Assembly: GCA_021014325.1 (NCBI GenBank)
Contig: JAJGQC010000662.1
Coordinates: 124,001 to 188,000, forward strand
Length of the DNA: 64,000 bases
Source of the DNA: Plazaster borealis
Taxonomy: Eukaryota; Echinodermata; Asteroidea; Forcipulatida; Labidiasteridae
Direction of reading: 5' to 3'
The notes below the pieces were generated by a model that was not told where the DNA came from, made no database searches, and saw only the letters and a list, made by a program, of their open reading frames with translations. Each line of letters opens with the position of its first letter. Position 1 is the first letter of the stretch. Shown here one piece after another: positions 63,401 through 64,000 of this stretch. Both the position numbers and the translations under genes were made by a program.

Positions 63401-64000
63401 TATGATCTCAAAAGGCAAGCAAATTACCAACACTGAAATATTTCGTATCAATGTTTAACTATAATATGCATCTGTTCATTTTATCTCAGATGTGGAATTC
63501 GTCAAAAAGTACTCCTAAGTTTACTACAAAATAACTTGCTTGACTGAAAGTACATATAATTTCCACGTGTTCAGTGACATTGTTTCGCCAGGTGTTAATT
63601 AATTTTAAAAACAAATGCAATGTTGTATCCTTTGAAGCGGTGGTCGGCTGACAATTGTTTGAATATGTGAGTTTTATTACAAGGTTTGTCAGACAGCTTA
63701 AAATCGTCACCATTATGTTCTAGTTTTTCTCGGTAGTCACAGAGGCACAAAATGTAAACAGGTCGGTGGAATGATATTTCCTCGAACAAATTTAAAATTC
63801 CAAAATGTTACCTCTATTTTCTGTACCAGGAATAAATCCTTTAAAATAATTGTCTTCTGTAAAAGGGACCAGTGCCACAGTAGTCTCCTCCCAGACCGTA
63901 AGCGGTGGCTTAATGGCTCTCAGTCACCAACATTCATAACTGGATTGTACCCTCACTCTACCTATCGTGTGTACGTCACACCTTCTAACAGTGCAGGAGC
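21375..64000 (+). CDS. Tie1/2-like: Tie-like receptor tyrosine kinase, ectodomain (3' end beyond window)
   Basis: At least 23 exons join in phase to give a signal peptide, an Ig-like exon, a second Ig exon, EGF modules, and at least ten FN3 domains. Landmarks match vertebrate Tie receptors as known: an Ig strand with [17 protein letters not shown] running into LIVRGC, a first EGF ending CICPPGF, and a second EGF with [12 protein letters not shown]. Tie proteins bind angiopoietin-like ligands and signal through an intracellular kinase; that kinase lies beyond 64000. Differences from the vertebrate plan are extra EGF exons (seven in all, one damaged), no visible Ig between EGF and FN3, and ten or more FN3 domains instead of three. 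Nearly all junctions are phase 1, which allows domain gain by exon copying. The introns host most of the transposons in this window. Confidence 0.9.
21570..21607. repeat. Intron 1 hairpin, 15-bp stem
   Basis: tgccgtgtagcacgg pairs with ccgtgctacacggta around an 8-base loop, with one non-canonical closing pair. It lies 135 bp after exon 1. Confidence 0.85.
21608..23400. other. Intron 1, no recognised feature
   Basis: This is AT-rich intronic sequence. Frames at 22045-22239 and 22596-22847 show no known motif. Confidence 0.5.
23438..23535 (+). promoter_or_regulatory. Cluster of four CCAAT motifs
   Basis: CCAAT occurs at 23438, 23484, 23507 and 23531, all on the same strand, three of them as CCAATCA. 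This could be an NF-Y-type element in intron 1 or part of an unrecognised repeat. Confidence 0.3.
23815..23860. mobile_element. Possible end of a CAGGGGCGGAT-type MITE
   Basis: The sequence caggggcggatac followed by a long G run resembles the terminus of the MITE at 51556-51759. No matching opposite end was found near it. Confidence 0.35.
24180..24830. repeat. About 190-bp tandem repeat, 3.3 copies
   Basis: The anchor tgcttaaaaagtgtgtct occurs at 24211, 24401, 24593 and 24776 (spacing 190, 192, 183). Each unit contains 'ctctgttttaggcacacag', which resembles a splice acceptor, and a GC-rich part 'cttcgcccctggacccc'. The third unit lacks about nine bases of that part, and the last copy is partial. 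Confidence 0.92.
24831..25140. other. Intron 1 spacer
   Basis: No gene was seen. Short palindromic 'aggaaggatcctcct' lies at about 24845-24860. Confidence 0.4.
25141..25184 (-). mobile_element. Terminal fragment of a CAGGGGCGGAT-type MITE
   Basis: 'ttttcacgcccccgtttgga' plus 'cctggtccgcccc' is the near reverse complement of the left end of the element at 51556. It appears to be a truncated copy. Confidence 0.5.
25185..25824. other. Intron 1 spacer
   Basis: Nothing was recognised. 'ggttcacacttcgcgaaaac' (25561-25580) looks like part of a dispersed repeat. Confidence 0.35.
25833..26853. mobile_element. hAT-like MITE, host of a nested insertion
   Basis: The ends are cagtggcgtaacta and tagttacgccgctg (13 of 14 bases inverted-complementary), flanked by perfect 8-bp duplications ctgttagt (25825-25832 and 26854-26861). 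The 8-bp duplication and CAG...CTG ends point to the hAT superfamily. Removing the nested element and its duplication leaves about 389 bp. It is non-coding, so mobility depended on a transposase from elsewhere. Confidence 0.88.
26133..26756. mobile_element. Nested hAT-like MITE
   Basis: The ends are caggcccgtaaccagg and cgattacgggcatg, flanked by perfect 8-bp duplications ggcttgtt (26125-26132 and 26757-26764). The element is 624 bp, lies wholly inside the element 25833-26853, and so is younger. No transposase frame is present; the frame 26151-26354 is low-complexity. Confidence 0.85.
26862..27059. other. Intron 1 spacer
   Basis: Nothing was recognised. Confidence 0.4.
27060..27190. repeat. 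Left remnant of the quasi-palindromic array
   Basis: Motifs such as 'tttcgtgcactcaaaataat' match the array at 32550-34190. The Ngaro-like element lies between the two parts. Confidence 0.6.
27313..27600. repeat. Tandem repeats in the Ngaro 3' region
   Basis: About five copies of a 55-71-bp unit with core 'ctgatttccggcagttgc' and 'atccgcgaaatcaa' start at 27313, 27384, 27448, 27511 and 27567. They lie downstream of the hydrolase ORF within the element. Confidence 0.85.
27913..28475 (-). pseudogene. SGNH hydrolase ORF of Ngaro copy 1, one stop
   Basis: Block I VVWVIGDS (28430-28455 region), block [12 protein letters not shown] and block V HDGIHLS (D-x-x-H) are all visible, the pattern of an SGNH/GDSL esterase. 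The nucleophile Ser, the oxyanion Gly and Asn, and the Asp/His pair are present. An in-frame TAA falls between blocks I and III (about 28380), so the open part is 27913-28263. SGNH ORFs downstream of the recombinase are known in some metazoan Ngaro elements; their role in transposition is unclear. Confidence 0.7.
28595..29670 (-). pseudogene. Tyrosine recombinase of Ngaro copy 1, frameshifted
   Basis: The N-terminal core-binding part is in 29029-29670 ([13 protein letters not shown] helices, [20 protein letters not shown]). The catalytic part is in 28595-29143, with the first Arg in [19 protein letters not shown] (H-x-x-R), GRWKS and the nucleophile region AYSRYIRI. A frameshift near 29140 separates the two halves. 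This enzyme would join circular element DNA into the genome by strand exchange. The 5' end overlaps the RT-RNase H frame by about 125 bp, as is common in these elements. Confidence 0.82.
29546..31447 (-). CDS. RT-RNase H of Ngaro copy 1, open
   Basis: This is the longest open frame in the window, 633 codons. Its N-terminus continues the gag-like domain ([20 protein letters not shown]). The reverse transcriptase follows: [56 protein letters not shown] and the catalytic [10 protein letters not shown]. RNase H shows [44 protein letters not shown] and [17 protein letters not shown], giving the D-E-D-D set. All catalytic residues seen are intact. The Met at 31447 is probably not the true start, since the gag-like domain reaches further upstream in another frame. 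Confidence 0.88.
   Translation of the reverse strand: MDIGILIFASIFLQRHPGQARHLLKYADIVRSAAFRRTGFGWRDYDVNFRLRQARVPSRSWATIDAELWLMLVGAPGQPQHFRSFGSRGSYRQQDHSPNSFGSRRQHNGRLDLVPVTISTVASVFVQPVVTPTDAQSAPPSVTQPVIAEVLAPACLQLAQTPILLSKMRPFLQSYPNRHDAQVLFRVFQLGRVAGPFQHPTTQFALFPSKFSTEASTWEFRLIHNLSSPLGNSVNDHIDPSAASVHYASFDDAVAMVTSLGPGALMAKADIKSAFRLLPVHPDDFDLLCFTIEGLYYFDKCMPMGCSISCATFERFSTFLEYSARKVFASQCIMHYLDDFLFVGRQNTQECLRVMQSFRVVAKEFGVPLAEEKSEGPTTKLSFLGLDIDTVAQEIQVPSGKIVALQAKLSSVISKKKVTLRELQSVLGSLNFICKAVRPGRAFLRRLFDLTRGVSIPHHRIRISSGAREDLLAWQQFLSRFNGTVVFPSAVWSSSGSLHLFTDASAELGFGAFFDGSWSQGRWPGSIKAYQLSIAFLELFPVTLALRLWGQHLQGKRVIFWCDNESVAAIINRQTSHCAKIMKLVRFLVLRCLELDIHFKARHVPGVDNSIADALSRFQMDRVRRLAPGQTPL
31448..32125 (-). 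pseudogene. Gag-like ORF of Ngaro copy 1
   Basis: The frame 31535-32125 includes [20 protein letters not shown], then a Pro/Thr/Ala-rich low-complexity stretch, then a conserved-looking end ([20 protein letters not shown]). A frameshift near 31570 moves the continuation to another frame that leads into the RT ORF. The GC-rich low-complexity part differs sharply from the AT-rich surroundings. It is presumed to be the nucleic-acid-binding structural protein. Confidence 0.6.
32550..34195. repeat. Array of degenerate quasi-palindromic motifs
   Basis: About 1.6 kb is filled with variants of 'gcgctcgaaatgatttcg', 'cgtgcactcaaaatcatttcg' and 'gctcaaaataatttattgc', in both orientations and without a fixed period. 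Cores such as aaatcattt/aaatgattt and gctcga are self-complementary. It includes one exact 43-bp tandem duplication (ttctagagcacaaaac..., 32876-32918 and 32919-32961). Related sequence lies at 27060-27190 and 42300-42720. Confidence 0.75.
34196..35043. other. End of intron 1
   Basis: No gene was recognised. The last 150 bp are T-rich with tgtttgtttg runs and lead to the acceptor 'cgaattcag' of exon 2. Confidence 0.5.
35044..35364 (+). CDS. Tie-like exon 2: N-terminal Ig-like domain
   Basis: The exon is 321 bp, phase 1-1, between aattcag and gtgagt. It encodes [40 protein letters not shown] and ends [20 protein letters not shown]. Position and length fit the first Ig domain of Tie receptors. 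It contains no cysteine, so the usual disulfide is missing. The Ig assignment rests mainly on position, and coding status on frame and splice sites. Confidence 0.82.
35365..38572. other. Intron 2, first part
   Basis: No gene was recognised. An imperfect hairpin (agtccg..cggact) lies at 35715-35753, and short tandem 'catgaagtgtgcata' at about 37386-37416. Short frames look random. Confidence 0.45.
38573..38764. mobile_element. Foldback MITE with GGGCCCAATTTC ends
   Basis: The left arm gggcccaatttcgagctgctt pairs with the right arm agcagctccatgaaattgggccc. Inner arms 'ccaaaataaggataccag' and 'ctggtatcctgcttattttgg' also pair. It is 192 bp and non-coding. Confidence 0.8.
38915..39248. mobile_element. 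TIR element, about 35-bp ends
   Basis: tatataactgacatacagat plus ccttgtcatttgat at the left recurs inverted at 39213-39247 (atcaaatgacaagg then atctatatgtcagttatata) with one mismatch. The 334-bp body has no coding sequence. It abuts the next palindrome. Confidence 0.78.
39251..39408. mobile_element. Long palindrome (foldback element)
   Basis: The two arms of about 70 bp run from aatattgagtggct to agccactcaatatt and include the exact pair aaaattttgactgttccatt / aatggaacagtcaaaatttt. The loop is 'cactcggcttcgcctcgtg'. The arms differ by a few bases only. Confidence 0.88.
39409..39989. other. Intron 2 spacer
   Basis: The spacer includes G-rich runs near 39616-39632. A frame on each strand (39671-39886 and 39661-39879) is unrecognised. 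Confidence 0.4.
39990..41325 (-). pseudogene. Transposase-like protein relic
   Basis: Separate minus-strand blocks read like a transposase-related protein that is repeated in many invertebrate genomes. They are [18 protein letters not shown] and [18 protein letters not shown] (about 41170-41310), [18 protein letters not shown] and [10 protein letters not shown] (about 40685-40890), and [20 protein letters not shown] (about 40330-40440). The D in VTDRH and the spacing suggest an RNase H-fold DDE enzyme. The blocks are separated by non-matching sequence (introns or decay) and frameshifts. The superfamily could be Kolobok-like, but I am not sure. Confidence 0.55.
41326..42299. other. Intron 2 spacer with two adjacent hairpins
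   Basis: Apart from the hairpins at 41726-41788, nothing was recognised. Confidence 0.45.
41726..41788. repeat. Two adjacent perfect hairpins
   Basis: aaatgcctgatgt pairs with acatcaggcattt around a short loop (about 41726-41757). Seven bases later ttgcccctttttgaaaaaggg plus gcaa (41764-41788) forms a 12-bp perfect inverted repeat around one base. Confidence 0.85.
42300..42720. repeat. Second quasi-palindromic array
   Basis: Variants of 'gcgctcgaaatgattttgagc' and 'cgtgcactcaaaatcat' fill the stretch, the same family as 32550-34195. Confidence 0.7.
42721..43214. other. Intron 2 spacer
   Basis: Two loosely similar phrases ('ccacacacca agt..ggggtt' and 'ccacacaccaagcttgga'), each followed by 'gagttatcg', suggest an old repeat. 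No gene was seen. Confidence 0.35.
43215..43430 (+). pseudogene. Penelope-like reverse transcriptase fragment
   Basis: The reading [20 protein letters not shown] matches the motif around the first catalytic Asp of Penelope-like RTs (D-V-S-S-L-x-T-N-I-P). After a frameshift the sequence continues [20 protein letters not shown], the next block of that family. Only about 70 codons remain, with no Tyr-x-Asp-Asp motif. Confidence 0.65.
43431..44699. other. Intron 2 spacer, low complexity
   Basis: Long runs of tttatttgtttctttat-like sequence lie at 44080-44380. No gene was seen. Confidence 0.5.
44700..44930. mobile_element. Palindromic MITE, copy 2
   Basis: The ends tacacggcaaaaactagggtg and its partner ccccagtttttgcagtgta match the family at 18787-18985. 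The body is palindromic, for example 'gaatcaaaattt' against 'aattttgattc' and 'gtgttaaaataacac' against 'ggtgttattttaacacc'. At 231 bp it is slightly longer and better preserved than copy 1. Confidence 0.85.
45140..45600. repeat. About 125-130-bp tandem repeat with DR1-like motifs
   Basis: Roughly three diverged units share 'gacctttgacctt..aacccc', 'aactttcctttctct' and 'ataactcaccg'. 'tcacctttgacct' (45192-45204) is, on the other strand, two AGGTCA-type half sites one base apart. 'tgacctagacctttgacct' (45444-45462) repeats this with an extra half site. Confidence 0.65.
45867..46121 (+). CDS. Tie-like exon 3: Tie-type Ig domain
   Basis: The exon is 255 bp, phase 1-1, between gacatccacag and gtgagc. 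It encodes [47 protein letters not shown] and ends LLRLIVRG. This matches the Ig segment that in Tie receptors runs directly into the EGF modules. There is only one Cys, in YECHY, so the usual Ig disulfide is lacking. Confidence 0.9.
46122..46533. other. Intron with a phase-compatible open stretch
   Basis: After an acceptor-like 'attgtctag' (to 46191), a frame in the right phase runs about 49 codons ([20 protein letters not shown]...) to a TAG at 46337-46339. Tie receptors go directly from IVRGC to the EGF, so this is probably intron. It could also be an alternative last exon. Confidence 0.4.
46534..46668 (+). CDS. Tie-like exon 4: EGF module 1
   Basis: The exon is 135 bp, phase 1-1. It encodes [31 protein letters not shown] and [13 protein letters not shown]. 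The ten or so Cys and the CICPPGF ending match the first EGF-like module of Tie proteins. Confidence 0.95.
46669..47730. other. Intron between EGF 1 and EGF 2
   Basis: Nothing was recognised apart from ordinary AT-rich sequence and a CpG-rich patch near 47214-47262. Confidence 0.5.
47731..47889 (+). CDS. Tie-like exon 5: EGF module 2 (Tie signature)
   Basis: The exon is 159 bp, phase 1-1. It encodes [15 protein letters not shown], then [20 protein letters not shown] and QGLNCKK. The string [12 protein letters not shown] is characteristic of the second EGF-like module of Tie receptors and is the single strongest evidence for the family. Confidence 0.96.
47890..48786. other. Start of the 6.7-kb intron
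   Basis: No gene was recognised. A 123-codon minus frame (48111-48482) has no known motif. Confidence 0.4.
48787..49512 (-). CDS. SGNH hydrolase ORF of Ngaro copy 2, open
   Basis: This 241-codon frame has block I ([14 protein letters not shown]), block III-like [10 protein letters not shown] and block [15 protein letters not shown] (D-x-x-H), the layout of SGNH/GDSL esterases. The catalytic Ser, Asp and His are present. The block III Asn is replaced by Lys (GTKD instead of GTND), which may weaken the oxyanion hole. The true start is probably the Met near 49400 before TTWILGDS, because the first ~38 codons look like leader. It is the only fully open ORF left in this copy. Confidence 0.75.
   Translation of the reverse strand: MCAKSNKQTNKPTCAKYSIKKYVLVAVAFLSLNCSDSMTTWILGDSIVANAGKNGDQLPGGGRTIWSGLSGARCAGLNGRLQRLMNKNQAPTTLILHLGTKDILKSSTWEIGKRVKENIKGIRQLLPHTRIIWSDIMIRLAYADEIKKGAGLAATRNINKIAHKFCREEITSNVQVITHSSVFNGTNLRIEDKPIYKWDGTHTSEFGYHVFKQTLSQALIFFNTNPDSFSYPPGSAEVSTK
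49690..50340 (-). pseudogene. Tyrosine recombinase of Ngaro copy 2, deleted
   Basis: The N-terminal part (49978-50340) has [19 protein letters not shown] and [19 protein letters not shown]. The C-terminal part (49730-49957) has [13 protein letters not shown] and ends EEEIKEMGR. The stretch that should carry the first catalytic Arg is gone between them. A one-base loss at the Trp codon after MGR shifts the frame before the Tyr region (about 49695-49732). Confidence 0.8.
50434..51042 (-). pseudogene. RT-RNase H of Ngaro copy 2, deleted
   Basis: The RT part shows [20 protein letters not shown] (50860-51042), then [18 protein letters not shown] and [18 protein letters not shown] (50546-50863). 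At the expected catalytic motif the sequence reads HYLPDS and jumps straight to RNase H ([23 protein letters not shown]; 50434-50676). Several hundred bases are missing, including most of the RT thumb and the start of RNase H. Confidence 0.8.
51500..51840. repeat. Short tandem repeat in gag flanking the MITE
   Basis: 'aattgggggcgaaaac' with 'gctatttccctggtct' occurs about three times (51518-51552 as 'attgagggcgaaacccgcta', 51769, 51819). The MITE landed between copies. Confidence 0.65.
51556..51759. mobile_element. MITE with CAGGGGCGGATCCAGG ends, inside gag
   Basis: The left end caggggcggatccagga and the right end cctggatccgcgcctg are inverted repeats with one mismatch. Both sides carry ctagt (51551-51555 and 51760-51764). 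A T/C-rich core and poly-C tracts fill the 204 bp. Ends resemble hAT-type MITEs, but only 5 bp of flanking duplication is perfect. Truncated relatives lie at 25141-25184 and perhaps 23815. Confidence 0.75.
53071..54620. other. End of the 6.7-kb intron
   Basis: No gene was recognised. The frame 53108-53305 lacks any known motif. The intron ends with 'tatgtttcag' at 54620. Confidence 0.45.
54621..54752 (+). CDS. Tie-like exon 6: EGF module 3 (array copy 1)
   Basis: The exon is 132 bp, phase 1-1. It encodes [30 protein letters not shown] and [14 protein letters not shown], with eight Cys. It is the first of four near-identical exons spaced 219-227 bp apart, and its donor gtacgg is normal. Confidence 0.93.
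54840..54974 (+). pseudogene. EGF array copy 2, splice donor lost
   Basis: The exon reads [20 protein letters not shown] and CSGTTGRC, in frame with a normal acceptor (cttttcag). Two changes mark decay. The conserved Cys in GNCAAGY is Tyr (GNYAAGY), and the donor after TGTCAAG reads at-aagg where the sister exons have gt. Unless another donor is used, this exon is skipped. Because it is phase 1-1, skipping keeps the frame. Confidence 0.8.
55067..55198 (+). CDS. Tie-like EGF array copy 3
   Basis: The exon is 132 bp, phase 1-1. It encodes [30 protein letters not shown] and [14 protein letters not shown]. All Cys are present and the donor gtatgg is normal. Confidence 0.93.
55291..55422 (+). CDS. 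Tie-like EGF array copy 4
   Basis: The exon is 132 bp, phase 1-1, almost identical to copy 3 ([20 protein letters not shown]). The intron between copies 3 and 4 is also nearly identical to the one between copies 2 and 3. This indicates recent tandem duplication or gene conversion. Confidence 0.93.
55423..56307. other. Intron between EGF exons
   Basis: Nothing was recognised. Confidence 0.5.
56308..56445 (+). CDS. Tie-like EGF module, diverged copy
   Basis: The exon is 138 bp, phase 1-1. It encodes [29 protein letters not shown] and [11 protein letters not shown]. It belongs to the same family as the array but is clearly older. Confidence 0.93.
56733..56789 (+). CDS. Tie-like Cys-containing linker exon
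   Basis: The exon is 57 bp, phase 1-1, between cttcaacag and gtaagt. It encodes [19 protein letters not shown], perhaps the remnant of a shortened EGF module. Splice sites and phase are consistent, but the exon is small. Confidence 0.7.
   Translation: MNVFTLEIDHRAIRLAHY
56988..57281 (+). CDS. Tie-like FN3 domain 1
   Basis: The exon is 294 bp, phase 1-1. It contains [40 protein letters not shown] and the FN3 core Trp and Tyr. It is the most diverged of the FN3 exons and may be the ancestral membrane-distal unit. Confidence 0.9.
57282..58324. other. Intron with a possible 6-base microexon
   Basis: Apart from the candidate at 58123-58128 (acceptor acattatttcag, six bases, donor gtaagt), nothing was recognised. 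Frames at 57388-57642 and 58133-58339 have no known motif. Confidence 0.5.
58325..58633 (+). CDS. Tie-like FN3 domain 2 (type A)
   Basis: The exon is 309 bp, phase 1-1. It contains [30 protein letters not shown] and [17 protein letters not shown]. Two Cys (CPATDY and LEQC) define type A. Confidence 0.93.
58796..59080 (+). CDS. Tie-like FN3 domain 3 (type B)
   Basis: The exon is 285 bp, phase 1-1. It contains [29 protein letters not shown] and [19 protein letters not shown]. The Cys pair PCG/PCT defines type B. Confidence 0.92.
59566..59865 (+). CDS. Tie-like FN3 domain 4 (type A)
   Basis: The exon is 300 bp, phase 1-1. It contains [38 protein letters not shown] and [17 protein letters not shown]. 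Confidence 0.93.
60056..60343 (+). CDS. Tie-like FN3 domain 5 (type B)
   Basis: The exon is 288 bp, phase 1-1. It contains [40 protein letters not shown] and [17 protein letters not shown]. Confidence 0.93.
60651..60959 (+). CDS. Tie-like FN3 domain 6 (type A)
   Basis: The exon is 309 bp, phase 1-1. It contains [39 protein letters not shown] and [17 protein letters not shown]. Confidence 0.94.
61118..61402 (+). CDS. Tie-like FN3 domain 7 (type B)
   Basis: The exon is 285 bp, phase 1-1. It contains [35 protein letters not shown] and [17 protein letters not shown]. It is very close to FN3 domain 5. Confidence 0.94.
61675..61983 (+). CDS. Tie-like FN3 domain 8 (type A)
   Basis: The exon is 309 bp, phase 1-1. 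It contains [35 protein letters not shown] and [17 protein letters not shown]. It is very close to FN3 domain 6. Confidence 0.94.
62557..62841 (+). CDS. Tie-like FN3 domain 9 (type B)
   Basis: The exon is 285 bp, phase 1-1. It contains [38 protein letters not shown] and [18 protein letters not shown]. Confidence 0.94.
63258..63390 (+). CDS. Tie-like FN3 domain 10, first half
   Basis: The exon is 133 bp, entering in phase 1 and leaving in phase 2. It contains [35 protein letters not shown] and AEYQLMN. Unlike the other FN3 exons it is split by an intron. Confidence 0.88.
63866..64000 (+). CDS. Tie-like FN3 domain 10, second half (cut by window end)
   Basis: After 'ctgtaaaag' the frame from 63390 continues [20 protein letters not shown] and [19 protein letters not shown]. 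It is still open at the last base. Confidence 0.85.

Overview
This window is animal nuclear DNA: AT-rich, with short exons bounded by GT/AG splice sites, long introns, and dense, mostly dead transposable elements. The gene content (a tandem pair of Tie-class receptor tyrosine kinases) and the repeat mix (Ngaro-type tyrosine-recombinase retroelements, Ty3/gypsy, Penelope, Polinton-like PolB, hAT MITEs) fit a marine invertebrate deuterostome. An echinoderm is my best guess; the species cannot be read from the sequence.

Host genes, both on the + strand. (1) 366-2796: the last six exons of a receptor tyrosine kinase, running from the catalytic loop HRDLAARN through the activation loop [12 protein letters not shown] to the stop codon. 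(2) 21375-64000: the ectodomain of a second receptor, from signal peptide to at least ten fibronectin III (FN3) domains, continuing beyond the window. Its order is signal peptide, Ig-like exon, Tie-type Ig exon, EGF, EGF with the Tie signature [12 protein letters not shown], four near-identical EGF exons, a further EGF, a Cys stub, then FN3 domains that alternate between two types. All complete modules are phase 1-1 exons, so the gene could grow by copying exons. The two genes look like neighbours in a tandem Tie-like cluster.

Intergenic 2.8-21.3 kb is a repeat graveyard. It holds a local duplication carrying a SINE in one copy only (3.1-4.1 kb), a possible TIR element with perfect hairpins (5.4-7.0 kb), modular minisatellites (7.5-9.0 and 16.0-18.1 kb), and a Ty3/gypsy element with 122/124-bp LTRs and an ATATT target duplication (10943-15715). 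The gypsy element sits inside a decayed Polinton-like family B DNA polymerase. A palindromic MITE (18.8 kb) and the tail of a LINE (20.2 kb) follow.

Intron 1 (21.4-35.0 kb) holds a 190-bp tandem repeat, two nested hAT-like MITEs with perfect 8-bp target duplications, a Ngaro-like element with gag, RT-RNase H, tyrosine recombinase and an SGNH hydrolase ORF (27.2-32.5 kb), and a 1.6-kb array of quasi-palindromic motifs. Intron 2 (35.4-45.9 kb) holds three adjacent foldback elements, a transposase relic, a Penelope RT fragment and a second palindromic MITE. The 6.7-kb intron between EGF exons 2 and 3 carries a second, heavily deleted Ngaro-like element, itself interrupted by a MITE. Everything was read by eye; family names rest on motifs, not on searches.
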